Source: Gaetbulibacter sp. S0825
Lineage (GTDB): Bacteria > Bacteroidota > Bacteroidia > Flavobacteriales > Flavobacteriaceae
Assembly (NCBI RefSeq): GCF_011777505.1
Contig: NZ_JAATJT010000001.1
Coordinates: 1 to 64,000 of the forward strand
DNA: 64,000 nucleotides
Direction: 5' to 3'
The notes under the pieces were generated by a model that saw nothing but the letters and a program-made list of their open reading frames with translations, made no database searches and was not told where the DNA came from. How positions within the stretch are numbered: the stretch's first letter is position 1; every line of letters starts with the position of its first letter. Of this stretch, positions 25,861 to 34,750 are shown one piece after another. Both the position numbers and the translations under genes were made by a program.

Positions 25861-26188
25861 TGGTTCTAAAATAGGTTATAAAAGCCCAGAGCTTTCTAGT
25901 TTTTAGATAGTCTAAATTGGTTTCGTTAAGATAGCATTCGCGCTCAAAAGAAATGTTTCTATAAGCAGTTTTCCAATCTCTATATTGTAATAATCTCATT
26001 AAAAACTCAATAACATAAATAATATAAAAAGGAATTACCAATAACTCAAGTTGCTGTCGTAAATGGATACGTTCATGATTAATTAACGTCATATCTGTTT
26101 TCAATCTTCGGTATTTTAAAAACACAAAAGGATAAATAGTAAGTCCTGTATATCCTTTTGGAACTAAGTATTTCGAGATTAAAATCAT
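25850..26188 (-). CDS. Small membrane protein with HExxH motif
   Basis: The 112-residue protein carries H-E-R-I-H at residues 38-42 just before a hydrophobic helix (about 46-64), and two glutamates about 40 residues later (FERE, 81-84) that could serve as the third zinc ligand. The layout recalls the core of M56 (BlaR1-like) and M48 membrane peptidases in minimal form. No signal peptide is evident; the N-terminal part is basic and moderately hydrophobic. It heads the operon with the PLP enzyme and the glucosaminidase. Protease activity is inferred from the motif alone. Confidence 0.75.
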   Translation of the reverse strand: MILISKYLVPKGYTGLTIYPFVFLKYRRLKTDMTLINHERIHLRQQLELLVIPFYIIYVIEFLMRLLQYRDWKTAYRNISFERECYLNETNLDYLKTRKLWAFITYFRTNEF

Positions 26189-26222
26189 AGATATTGCACT
26201 AAAAAATCAATCAAATTTACGT

Positions 26223-26230
26223 TATCTTTG
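26223..26230 (+). promoter_or_regulatory. -7 box immediately before the DUF5522 gene
   Basis: TATCTTTG matches TAnnTTTG exactly and ends six bases before the ATG at 26237. Transcription would therefore start at or next to the start codon, giving a leaderless or nearly leaderless message. Confidence 0.55.
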
Positions 26231-26236
26231 TGACTT

Positions 26237-26404
26237 ATGAAGGAGTTTGTCCCAATTGAAGAAGGAGATTACTATTTAACACCAGAAGGCTACCGTTGTT
26301 TTACTGAACAATACCACCTTAAAAGAGGATATTGTTGCGAAAGTGGATGCCGACATTGTCCTTATGGTTTTAACAAAAAAACAGGAACAATAAAAAAAAA
26401 GTAA
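26237..26404 (+). CDS. DUF5522-type small cysteine-rich protein
   Basis: The 55-residue reading frame (ATG 26237, TAA 26402) encodes a typical DUF5522 protein: DYYLTPEGYRCFTEQYHLKRGYCCESGCRHCPYGF followed by a lysine-rich tail is summarised by its key residues Cys33, Cys34, Cys38, His40 and Cys41, which could bind a metal. The family is widespread and of unknown function. It precedes urocanate hydratase by 14 bases and is probably co-transcribed with it. A -7 box almost touches its start codon. Confidence 0.9.
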   Translation: MKEFVPIEEGDYYLTPEGYRCFTEQYHLKRGYCCESGCRHCPYGFNKKTGTIKKK

Positions 26405-26418
26405 AGTCAGAAACATCT

Positions 26419-28404
26419 ATGACATTTAGCGACCAAATATTAGAAGGAATTCCTAAGGTTTTACCTCAGCCAAAACCGTATGACAGCTCAATAAATCATG
26501 CGCCTAAACGAAAAGATATTCTTTTGGTAGATGAAAAAAAATTAGCCATTAGAAATGCACTTCGTTATTTCGAAAAAAAACATCATGCTACACTTATTCC
26601 TGAATTTAAAAACGAACTAGAGACCTATGGTCGTATTTATATGTATCGTTTGCGTCCAGATTATAAGATGTATGCAAGGCCAATTGATGAGTATCCTGCT
26701 AAATCTAAACAAGCTGCGGCCATTATGTTAATGATTCAGAATAATCTAGATTATGCGGTGGCACAACATCCACACGAACTTATTACGTATGGTGGTAATG
26801 GTGCTGTATTCCAGAATTGGGCACAATACAGATTGACTATGAAGTATTTGGCTGAAATGAATGATGAGCAAACATTAGTCATGTATTCGGGTCACCCAAT
26901 GGGGTTATTCCCTTCACATAAAGATGCACCAAGAGTAGTGGTTACTAATGGTATGATGATTCCTAACTATTCAAAACAAGATGATTGGGAAAAATTCAAT
27001 GCGTTAGGTGTGACACAATATGGGCAAATGACAGCAGGAAGCTATATGTATATTGGCCCACAAGGGATTGTTCATGGTACAACGATTACTGTGTTAAATG
27101 GCTTTAGAAAAATTAAAAAAGAACCTAAAGGCAATCTGTTTGTGACTTCTGGACTAGGTGGAATGTCTGGAGCACAACCAAAAGCAGGAAATATTGCAGG
27201 ATGCATAACCGTTTGCGCTGAAGTTAATCCAAAAATTACGCAAGTACGATTAGACCAAGGTTGGATTGATGAAAAAATAACAGATTTAGATGAGCTGGTT
27301 GCTCGCGTAAATAAGGCTAAGGAGAATAAAGAAACCATTTCGTTGGCTTATTTAGGAAACGTTGTTGATGTCTGGGAGAAATTTGATGAAACCAATATTT
27401 ACATCGATTTAGGAAGCGATCAAACTTCACTACACAATCCTTGGGCTGGTGGTTATTATCCAGTTAGTTTATCATTTGAGGAGGCCAATGAAATGATGGC
27501 AAATAATCCTGAATTGTTTAAAGAAAAAGTTCAAGAATCTTTACGTCGTCATGCAGTTGCTATTAATAAGCATACAGTAAAAGGCACTTATTTCTTTGAT
27601 TATGGAAATGCCTTCTTATTGGAAGCTTCTCGTGCTGGAGCAGATATTATGGCCGAAAACGGTATAGATTTTAAATACCCTAGCTACGTTCAGGACATTA
27701 TGGGGCCAATGTGCTTTGACTATGGCTTTGGACCATTCCGATGGGTTTGTGCCTCAGGAAAACCTGAAGATTTAGAAAAAACAGATGCGATTGCCTGTGA
27801 GGTTTTAGAAGAAATTAAAAAGGATTCTCCTAATGAAATTCAACAGCAAATGGCTGATAATATCCAATGGATTAAAGGTGCTCAAGAAAACAAACTAGTA
27901 GTAGGTTCACAAGCAAGAATATTGTATGCTGATGCTGAAGGACGCATGAAAATAGCAACTGCTTTTAATAATGCTATTGCAAAAGGTGAGATAGGTTACG
28001 TGGTTTTAGGTCGTGATCACCATGATGTATCAGGAACAGATTCGCCATACAGAGAAACATCCAACATTTATGATGGCTCACAGTTTACAGCAGATATGGC
28101 TATACACAATGTAATAGGTGATAGCTTTAGAGGTGCTACTTGGGTAAGTATACACAATGGAGGTGGTGTAGGTTGGGGAGAAGTAATAAATGGAGGATTT
28201 GGTATGGTTCTTGATGGTACTAAAGATGCCGAAAGGCGTTTAAAATCAATGTTATTCTGGGATGTAAACAACGGTATTTCCAGACGAAGTTGGGCAAGAA
28301 ATGAGGAAGCTGTGTTTGCGATAAAACGAGCTATGGAAATGGAGCCTAATTTAAAAGTCACACTTCCAAATAATGTTGATGATAATTTGTTGAATACATT
28401 TTAA
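26419..28404 (+). CDS. hutU: Urocanate hydratase
   Basis: HutU converts urocanate to imidazolonepropionate, the second step of histidine degradation, using tightly bound NAD+. The 661-residue protein contains YGGNGAVFQNWAQY, the dinucleotide-binding SGLGGMSGAQPKAGNIAGC, and the C-terminal GRDHHDVSGTDSPYRET and GGGVGWGEVINGGFGMV segments of the family. It is about 100 residues longer than the Bacillus/Pseudomonas form, matching the long subtype seen in Bacteroidota. No hutH, hutI or hutG lies next to it, so the pathway must be dispersed in this genome. Confidence 0.95.
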   Translation: MTFSDQILEGIPKVLPQPKPYDSSINHAPKRKDILLVDEKKLAIRNALRYFEKKHHATLIPEFKNELETYGRIYMYRLRPDYKMYARPIDEYPAKSKQAAAIMLMIQNNLDYAVAQHPHELITYGGNGAVFQNWAQYRLTMKYLAEMNDEQTLVMYSGHPMGLFPSHKDAPRVVVTNGMMIPNYSKQDDWEKFNALGVTQYGQMTAGSYMYIGPQGIVHGTTITVLNGFRKIKKEPKGNLFVTSGLGGMSGAQPKAGNIAGCITVCAEVNPKITQVRLDQGWIDEKITDLDELVARVNKAKENKETISLAYLGNVVDVWEKFDETNIYIDLGSDQTSLHNPWAGGYYPVSLSFEEANEMMANNPELFKEKVQESLRRHAVAINKHTVKGTYFFDYGNAFLLEASRAGADIMAENGIDFKYPSYVQDIMGPMCFDYGFGPFRWVCASGKPEDLEKTDAIACEVLEEIKKDSPNEIQQQMADNIQWIKGAQENKLVVGSQARILYADAEGRMKIATAFNNAIAKGEIGYVVLGRDHHDVSGTDSPYRETSNIYDGSQFTADMAIHNVIGDSFRGATWVSIHNGGGVGWGEVINGGFGMVLDGTKDAERRLKSMLFWDVNNGISRRSWARNEEAVFAIKRAMEMEPNLKVTLPNNVDDNLLNTF

Positions 28405-28509
28405 CCATTAAGCCCAAGTGGGCATTTAAAATATTTGCTATGGTATTTTTTACGCTCACAATAGTTATTATTAATGGTTATTGATATATAAACTAAAAAA
28501 ATTGAACAA

Positions 28510-29055
28510 ATGAAAAAGTTAATCAAAGTATTACCAGTATTGATGATTGCTTTTCTGATGACATCTTGTACATCAGTAAGAGTAGCATCTGACTATGACC
28601 GAAATGCAAATTTCAATACGTATAAGACATTTGCGTTTTTTAAGGATGGTATTGACAAAGCCGAAATTAGCGATCTCGATAAGCGAAGAATCCTAAGAGC
28701 TGTAGAAGCTGAGTTATTAGCCAAAGGGTTTACAAAATCTGAAAATCCAGATTTATTAGTCAGTATTTTTACTAAATCGAGAGATAAAGTAAATGTTTAT
28801 AACAATGGTTGGGGTCATTATGGTTATGGCTGGAACTGGAGTCCTTGGTATTGGAATAGCTATAGAGGCACTACAGTTTCAAGATCCACAGAGGGCACTT
28901 TGTTTGTGGATTTAATAGATGCTAATAAGAAAGAGCTCGTTTGGCAAGGTATGGGAACTGGAAATATTTCGCAAAACATGAAGCATAAAGAAGAGCGTAT
29001 TAAAGAATTTGTTGCTAAAATCATGGAGAAGTACCCTCCTGAAATGGAACAATAA
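28510..29055 (+). CDS. DUF4136 lipoprotein
   Basis: The 181-residue protein has a lipoprotein signal (Cys20 in LMTSC) followed by the DUF4136 core: VASDYDRNANFNTYKTFAFF, a helix RRILRAVEAELLAKGF, LLVSIFTKSRDK, then a Trp/Tyr/Gly-rich strip (about 100-120) and GTLFVDLIDANKKELVWQGMGTG. Members are outer-membrane-anchored proteins of unknown function that are very common in this phylum. It stands 105 bases after hutU and ends in a terminator shared with the convergent permease gene. Confidence 0.93.
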   Translation: MKKLIKVLPVLMIAFLMTSCTSVRVASDYDRNANFNTYKTFAFFKDGIDKAEISDLDKRRILRAVEAELLAKGFTKSENPDLLVSIFTKSRDKVNVYNNGWGHYGYGWNWSPWYWNSYRGTTVSRSTEGTLFVDLIDANKKELVWQGMGTGNISQNMKHKEERIKEFVAKIMEKYPPEMEQ

Positions 29056-29063
29056 ATATTATA

Positions 29064-29090
29064 AAAAAGCACCCTTTTTGGGTGTTTTTT
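29064..29090. terminator. Bidirectional intrinsic terminator
   Basis: CACCC (29070-29074) pairs with GGGTG (29080-29084), extended by A/T pairing of a left A-tract and right T-tract. It serves the convergent DUF4136 and permease genes. Confidence 0.8.
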
Positions 29091-29093
29091 ATT

Positions 29094-30188
29094 TTAACTT
29101 TTCACATCCAAAGCATCACGTAATGTATTACCAATAAGCATAAACGCCATAACCAAACTCATAATACATAATCCTGGGATTAGAGCTAAATAGGGTTTAC
29201 CAAGAATAATATAATTATAGTGGTCTTTAATCATAGCTCCCCAACTTGCCATAGGCGGTTGTGCACCAATACCTAAAAAACTCAAACCACTTTCAATTAA
29301 AATAGCAGCGGCGAAATTAGCTGCCGAAATCACAATAACTGGCGCCATAATATTAGGCAGAATATGTTTGGTAATAATCCTAAAATCATTATACCCTAAA
29401 GCTCTTGCTGCCGTAACATATTGCATTTCCTTAACACCAATTATTTGCCCTCTTACGACTCTTGCTACTTCTACCCACATGGTGAGTCCAACAGCAATAA
29501 ATACTTGCCAAAACCCTTTGCCAAGTACTAAAGTAATGGCTATCACCAAAAGCAGTGTTGGTATAGACCATGTTACATTGATAAGCCACATAATAATAGC
29601 ATCAACTTTTCCACCAAAGTAGCCTGCAAGACTCCCTAGTAAAATCCCTATGACTAACGATATAAACACAGCTACAAAACCTATAAAGAAAGAAATTCTA
29701 GCACCAACTAGAATACGACTAAAATAATCACGCCCATATTTATCTGTTCCAAAAACAAATGTTTTCTCCTTAATATAATCTTCAACATTACCTTTTGGGA
29801 ATATGTTTAGTGGTAAGGTTTTTATTTGACCTACTAAACCATCAGATGCATATTTGGTATAATTTAAAACGTTGTTTTCAATGTTAAAATTAGATATTGG
29901 AATTTCTTCAATTTGATTTATTTCACCAAAGAATAGTTTATCCAAGAAAGATTGTTTCGATATGTTTTCTAAAGTCAAGGATAACATAGTCACTTTAAAA
30001 CCAGGCTTTTTTGAGTGAATGGATAAATGCATTTGGTTGGCATTTTGAGAACTATCGGGCGCAATTACATAGGCGAACACTGAAATTAAACCCACCAAAA
30101 CTATAAACCAAAAACTTAAAACGCCCCAAAAGTTTTTTTTAAACTTTTGGAGCGCTAAACTGGTTAATGAGTTACTGGTTTTACCCAT
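29094..30188 (-). CDS. Peptide/nickel-type ABC transporter permease (OppC-like)
   Basis: The 364-residue inner-membrane protein has an N-terminal OppC-type segment, one membrane helix (about 22-44), a periplasmic insertion (about 45-130), and five helices in the transport domain with the EAA-loop motif AARALGYNDFRIITKHILPN. It ends ALDVKS, typical of OppC/DppC. The partner permease, ATPases and binding protein are absent from the window, so substrate cannot be deduced. It follows the tail-specific protease gene by four bases, suggesting one transcript. Confidence 0.9.
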   Translation of the reverse strand: MGKTSNSLTSLALQKFKKNFWGVLSFWFIVLVGLISVFAYVIAPDSSQNANQMHLSIHSKKPGFKVTMLSLTLENISKQSFLDKLFFGEINQIEEIPISNFNIENNVLNYTKYASDGLVGQIKTLPLNIFPKGNVEDYIKEKTFVFGTDKYGRDYFSRILVGARISFFIGFVAVFISLVIGILLGSLAGYFGGKVDAIIMWLINVTWSIPTLLLVIAITLVLGKGFWQVFIAVGLTMWVEVARVVRGQIIGVKEMQYVTAARALGYNDFRIITKHILPNIMAPVIVISAANFAAAILIESGLSFLGIGAQPPMASWGAMIKDHYNYIILGKPYLALIPGLCIMSLVMAFMLIGNTLRDALDVKS

Positions 30189-30192
30189 TAAA

Positions 30193-32415
30193 TTAATTTT
30201 TTATAGTCGTAGCTAATTTAGTTTTTACTTCGTAAGACATTTTTAAATCATTAAGTACATTAAGTGCTTCTTCGATATAAACGTCGCTACTTAAACTTTG
30301 ATGCCAACGATCTCGCTTCATTTTAAGTGTAGAATCTTGTGCCATTAAGGCTAATTCGTAAGGCAATGAATTAAAGGTTAGGTTAGTTTTATAATCAGCT
30401 AACTTATTAAAACGTTTTGCCTCATTCTCATTGGTGTCTAGTTGAGCCTTATAGTCTTGGTAATTTAATGGATAATAGTCATTGTCTCTTATTTTCTTGA
30501 TCCATTTGGCATTTTCGTCAATTAACTTGAGTTGTTCACTTTGTGCCATACGTTCTTTACTTCTTTTAATGGTGTCATCATAATCAAAGTAATTACCCCA
30601 AGTATCGTAAGTAGCTGCTTGAATTTTATCCCAAGGTAATGGGTTGTCTTGATCCTTTTCACCTATGTCAATATAACTATAACGATCTGGTACTACCACA
30701 TCGCTTTCAACACCCTTTAATTGTACCGAACCACCATTAATACGATAGTATTTTTGAATGGTAAGCTTGATAGCTCCCATATCGCCATTGGTATTGTTTC
30801 TAACAAACCTATTTAAATCAACAACTCTCTGTACAGATCCTTTACCAAAAGTATGTTTGCTACCAATAACTATGGCACGCTTATAATCTTGTAATGCAGC
30901 GGCCATAATCTCTGATGCAGATGCTGAATTCTCATTTACCAAAATTACTAATGGCCCATCCCAAGCTATAGATCGATCACGGTCACTTAAAACCTCAGCA
31001 GGCTCACCAGTAGTACGTACTTGCACAACAGGACCTTCTTTAATAAAAAGTCCAACCATATCTATTACAGCTCTTAAAGATCCTCCTCCGTTATTTCTTA
31101 AATCGATTACAAGGCCTTGCATACCCTCAGCTTTCAAACGTTCTACTTCTTTCTTAATATCACTTGCTGAATTTCTCGCATTCTTGTCATTAAAATTATC
31201 ATAAAATCCAGGTAAATTAATGACTCCAAAGGTTTTGTTATTCTTTTTTACAGTAGAAGATTTTGCATAAGTTTCTTCTAGCTCTATAACATCTCTTGGA
31301 ATTGATAAATCTTCAATCGTACCATCAACTTTTTTCAATGTTAAAATAACGTTAGTTCCTTTTGGGCCTTTTATATACTTTACAGCATCTCCAGACCTCA
31401 TTCCTACAACGTTTACACCTTCTTCCTCATCTTCTTGTCTAACTTTTAAAATGGCATCACCAACTTCTAGTTTGTTTTGCCTCCAGGCCGAGCCTCCTGA
31501 TATAAGCTCGGTAATCGTGATGTAATCACCTTTTTGTATTAATCTTGCTCCAATACCTTCGTATTTCCCCGTCATTCTTACATCAAAATCTTCTCTCTCT
31601 TCAGGTGCTAAATAATAAGTATGTGGGTCAAACTCTCTTGCTATAGTATTAATATAAACTGTGAAATAATCATTACGCTCTCTTTCACCAATAAAAACAT
31701 AAAGTTCATCAAGTAAACGTAAAGTTGTTTCACGTGCTTCTTGCTCTAATTCAGTATCAGATTTGACAACAAATTTTTTATCACTGTCTTCATTAAAAAA
31801 CTTTTCTAACTCAACATCAGTTAAAGTTTTAATTTCTTCTTCACTTAAATCGCTTATTTCTTTTTTTCTTTTGATACCAGCTTCTTGTTCTAAAACAAGG
31901 TCATGGTAATTAGCAATGGTCGAAAACTTTAATTGATGTCTCCATCGCTCTTTCATTTCTTTTTTAGAGGATACATAGCTCAAATCTTCGTAATCGGCTT
32001 TAAAAACTTTATCTTCATTGAAATCAAAAGGGTTTTTTAAAACTTCTTGGTAAAGTTCTTGTGATTCAGCCATACGTTTTAATAAACGCTCGTGAGTTAA
32101 ATTGAAAAACGAAACATCGTAAGCCATGATTTGATCGTCAAGTTGTGTTTTGAATTTTTCAAACTCCTTTATGTCAGACTCATAAAAATAACGCTTAAAG
32201 GGATCTATTTGATTTATGTATTCATCAAAAATTGCTTCCGAAAAATTATCATTTATATCTTTGGGTTGAAAATGACCTTGCTCTAATACCATGGTAATTA
32301 ATTCCATAAGAGCTTTGTCCTTATCGGTATCATCATCTATAGTTTTTGTAGTAAAACTGCATGACGCAAAAGCCAATAGTAACGTAAGTAGTAAAATATT
32401 ATAATTCCTTTTCAT
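30193..32415 (-). CDS. prc: Tail-specific carboxy-terminal processing protease (Prc-like)
   Basis: The 740-residue protein has a lipoprotein signal (Cys19 in FASC), an N-terminal helical domain, a PDZ domain (about 245-330, KYEGIGARL...GDAILKV) and the S41 protease domain. Its Ser-Lys dyad is Ser499 within SASASEI and Lys525 in TFGKGSVQ, followed by a C-terminal helical extension as in E. coli Prc. It trims or degrades periplasmic proteins from their C-termini and is known to affect wall hydrolases and lipoproteins. It is divergent from surE and co-oriented with the OppC-like permease. Confidence 0.93.
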   Translation of the reverse strand: MKRNYNILLLTLLLAFASCSFTTKTIDDDTDKDKALMELITMVLEQGHFQPKDINDNFSEAIFDEYINQIDPFKRYFYESDIKEFEKFKTQLDDQIMAYDVSFFNLTHERLLKRMAESQELYQEVLKNPFDFNEDKVFKADYEDLSYVSSKKEMKERWRHQLKFSTIANYHDLVLEQEAGIKRKKEISDLSEEEIKTLTDVELEKFFNEDSDKKFVVKSDTELEQEARETTLRLLDELYVFIGERERNDYFTVYINTIAREFDPHTYYLAPEEREDFDVRMTGKYEGIGARLIQKGDYITITELISGGSAWRQNKLEVGDAILKVRQEDEEEGVNVVGMRSGDAVKYIKGPKGTNVILTLKKVDGTIEDLSIPRDVIELEETYAKSSTVKKNNKTFGVINLPGFYDNFNDKNARNSASDIKKEVERLKAEGMQGLVIDLRNNGGGSLRAVIDMVGLFIKEGPVVQVRTTGEPAEVLSDRDRSIAWDGPLVILVNENSASASEIMAAALQDYKRAIVIGSKHTFGKGSVQRVVDLNRFVRNNTNGDMGAIKLTIQKYYRINGGSVQLKGVESDVVVPDRYSYIDIGEKDQDNPLPWDKIQAATYDTWGNYFDYDDTIKRSKERMAQSEQLKLIDENAKWIKKIRDNDYYPLNYQDYKAQLDTNENEAKRFNKLADYKTNLTFNSLPYELALMAQDSTLKMKRDRWHQSLSSDVYIEEALNVLNDLKMSYEVKTKLATTIKN

Positions 32416-32535
32416 TTTTCTTTCTTTTTGGGTGAAATTTTTATCTAAATTAAAGAAAAAATTATGCCAATATTGTGTTCTGGTACTAATTTTTTGTTAA
32501 ACAGTATAAAATAAGATATTTCGAGCGAATTTATT

Positions 32536-32543
32536 TACTTTTG
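32536..32543 (+). promoter_or_regulatory. Putative -7 box of the surE transcript
   Basis: TACTTTTG fits TAnnTTTG and lies 26 bases before the surE ATG at 32570. It would drive the long downstream gene run. No -33 element is obvious. Confidence 0.5.
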
Positions 32544-32569
32544 TAAATCAAAATTACGCAGCTAAAAAT

Positions 32570-33349
32570 ATGCAAAAAAAACCACTTATTCTTGTTACAA
32601 ACGATGATGGTATTACGGCTCCAGGTATTAGAACTTTAATTAAAGTTATGAATACTATTGGCGACGTTGTTGTTGTGGCGCCAGATAGTCCGCAAAGTGG
32701 AATGGGTCATGCCATAACTGTTGATGCTACTTTACATTGCAGAAAAGAACATATTGATGATGGTCCACAAATAGAATATAGCACTTCTGGAACGCCAGCT
32801 GATTGCATAAAACTAGCAAGACACGAAATTTTAGATAGAGTGCCTGATATTTGTGTTTCAGGGATTAATCATGGCTCAAACTCTTCAATAAATGTAATTT
32901 ACTCAGGAACTATGAGTGCTGCAATAGAAGCTGGAATAGAAGGCATTCCTGCTATTGGCTTTTCGTTGTTAGATTATAATTATGATGCAAGTTTTGCGCC
33001 TAGCGAAGATTTTATTAAAACAATTACGCTTAATGTATTGAACAATGGTTTGCCAAAAGGTGTGGTTTTAAATGTAAATATTCCCAATTTATCTAAAAAG
33101 GCAATTAAAGGAATTAAAATTTGCAGACAAGCTAAAGCGAATTGGGTAGAAAAGTTTGATAAACGCCAAAACCCTCAAGGTAAAGATTATTATTGGTTAA
33201 CTGGAGAATTTGTAAATTTAGACAAAGGTGAAGATACTGATGAGTGGGCTTTAAAAGAAGGCTATATTTCGGTAGTTCCTGTACAATTTGACATGACAGC
33301 TCACCATTTCATACAACAATTAAACTCATGGTCTTTTAATGAAGAATAA
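32570..33349 (+). CDS. surE: 5'/3'-nucleotidase SurE
   Basis: The 259-residue enzyme removes phosphate from nucleoside monophosphates, using a divalent metal. It begins with the family signature LVTNDDGITAPG, with metal ligands Asp12 and Asp13, followed by SPQSGMGHAITV, the GTPADCIKLA block and GINHGSNSS (Asn ligand). Length is usual. It is the first gene in a run that leads through a small membrane protein to lpxB; the next ATG lies within its last codons (11-base overlap), indicating coupling. Confidence 0.96.
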   Translation: MQKKPLILVTNDDGITAPGIRTLIKVMNTIGDVVVVAPDSPQSGMGHAITVDATLHCRKEHIDDGPQIEYSTSGTPADCIKLARHEILDRVPDICVSGINHGSNSSINVIYSGTMSAAIEAGIEGIPAIGFSLLDYNYDASFAPSEDFIKTITLNVLNNGLPKGVVLNVNIPNLSKKAIKGIKICRQAKANWVEKFDKRQNPQGKDYYWLTGEFVNLDKGEDTDEWALKEGYISVVPVQFDMTAHHFIQQLNSWSFNEE

Positions 33350-33620
33350 AGATATTATTATTGGCATACTAGTTGGACTAGCTGCTAACGCTATTGGCTT
33401 ATATTTTGCAGCAATGTTTTTAGGAAAAGGAGACGATCCTTTTACAGTTATTAAAGCTGCAAATACTGAAGGGTTTTTAGGCAAATTAGTGAGTCTTGGT
33501 GCTATTGTAAACCTTGGAGCTTTTTTTGTTTTTATAAAAAAGAAACAAGACCATCGTGCTAAAGGTGTGCTTTTAGCCACTGTTTTAATTGCTGTTTTTA
33601 CGTTTGTGATTAAATTGTAA
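33339..33620 (+). CDS. Small integral membrane protein, unknown function
   Basis: The 93-residue protein has three hydrophobic segments (about 7-27, 48-65 and 76-92) joined by short polar loops, with a GKGDDPFTVIKAA loop and a KKKQDHRAKG cytoplasmic turn. It overlaps surE by 11 bases and lpxB starts four bases after its stop, so it belongs to the same transcript. I believe this position next to surE/lpxB is conserved in Flavobacteriaceae, which would suggest a link with the envelope, but no function is known to me. Confidence 0.88.
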   Translation: MKNKDIIIGILVGLAANAIGLYFAAMFLGKGDDPFTVIKAANTEGFLGKLVSLGAIVNLGAFFVFIKKKQDHRAKGVLLATVLIAVFTFVIKL

Positions 33621-33624
33621 ATAC

Positions 33625-34740
33625 ATGAAGTACTACATTATTGCAGGAGAAGCTTCGGGAGACTTACATGGAGCTAATCTAATGAAAGCAATCCAACACC
33701 AAGATGTGAACGCTGAGTTCAGGTTTTGGGGAGGAGATTTAATGCAAAATGTTGGAGGTACTTTAATTAAGCATTACAAAGAATTGGCTTTTATGGGTTT
33801 TATCGAGGTTATTATGAACCTTAGAACCATCACTAAAAATCTTAGATTCTGTAAGCAAGATGTTGAAAGCTATAATCCTGATGTGATTATATTTATTGAT
33901 TATCCTGGATTTAATTTGCGTATAGCTAAATGGGCAAAAGCCAAAGGTTTTAAAACACATTATTATATTTCGCCACAAATTTGGGCATGGAAAGAGAATA
34001 GGATACATCCCATAAAAAGAGATATTGATAAAATGTATGTGATTCTTCCGTTTGAAAAATCATTTTATGAAGACAAACACAACTTTCCTGTAGAATTTGT
34101 TGGTCATCCATTAATTGATGCAATTTCGGATAGAGCTCAAGTTGATTTATATGATTTTAGAGCAGAGCATGGATTAAGCAACAAACCAATTATCGCTTTA
34201 TTACCAGGAAGTAGAAAACAAGAAATTACAAAAATGCTTTCTATAATGCTGAGTGTGGTTGAAAATTTTAAAGATTACCAATTTGTTATCGCTGGTGCAC
34301 CTAGTCAAGATTATAGTTTCTACCAACAATTTATTAAAAAAGCTAATGTCCATTTTATAAGTAATAAAACGTATGATTTACTTAGTGTGTCCAAGGCTGC
34401 TTTGGTAACTTCTGGGACAGCAACCCTAGAAACGGCTTTGTTTAAAGTTCCTCAAGTAGTGTGTTATAAAGGCTCATGGCTGTCTTATCAAATAGGAAAA
34501 CGTTTAGTGAAGCATATTAAATATATTTCACTGGTGAATTTAATTATGGACAAGGAAGTTGTTACTGAGCTTATCCAAAATGAATGTAATACAAATCGCT
34601 TAAATAAGGAGCTACAAAAAATCCTAGATGATTATGAACGCTCTAAGTTTTTTATAAGCTATTACGAACTTGAAAAAAAGCTTGGAGGAAAAGGTGCGAG
34701 CGAGAAGGTTGCACAATTAATTTTTAATTCTTTAAATTAA
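33625..34740 (+). CDS. lpxB: Lipid-A-disaccharide synthase
   Basis: LpxB joins UDP-2,3-diacylglucosamine and lipid X into the lipid A disaccharide at the inner face of the inner membrane. The 371-residue GT19 enzyme has the N-terminal YYIIAGEASGDLHGANL motif, FIDYPGFNLRIA, YISPQIWAWKENR, the FVGHPL turn, LLPGSRKQEI and the GTATLETAL nucleotide-binding block. Length is typical. It lies in the surE run; three glycan genes follow ten bases later. The preserved EASGDLHG and PGSR motifs leave little doubt. Confidence 0.97.
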   Translation: MKYYIIAGEASGDLHGANLMKAIQHQDVNAEFRFWGGDLMQNVGGTLIKHYKELAFMGFIEVIMNLRTITKNLRFCKQDVESYNPDVIIFIDYPGFNLRIAKWAKAKGFKTHYYISPQIWAWKENRIHPIKRDIDKMYVILPFEKSFYEDKHNFPVEFVGHPLIDAISDRAQVDLYDFRAEHGLSNKPIIALLPGSRKQEITKMLSIMLSVVENFKDYQFVIAGAPSQDYSFYQQFIKKANVHFISNKTYDLLSVSKAALVTSGTATLETALFKVPQVVCYKGSWLSYQIGKRLVKHIKYISLVNLIMDKEVVTELIQNECNTNRLNKELQKILDDYERSKFFISYYELEKKLGGKGASEKVAQLIFNSLN

Positions 34741-34750
34741 CTTACTATTA

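Noticed and set aside
28412-28423. GCCC-AAGT-GGGC hairpin after hutU
   Set aside because: Four pairs only and no T-tract, so not supported as a terminator.
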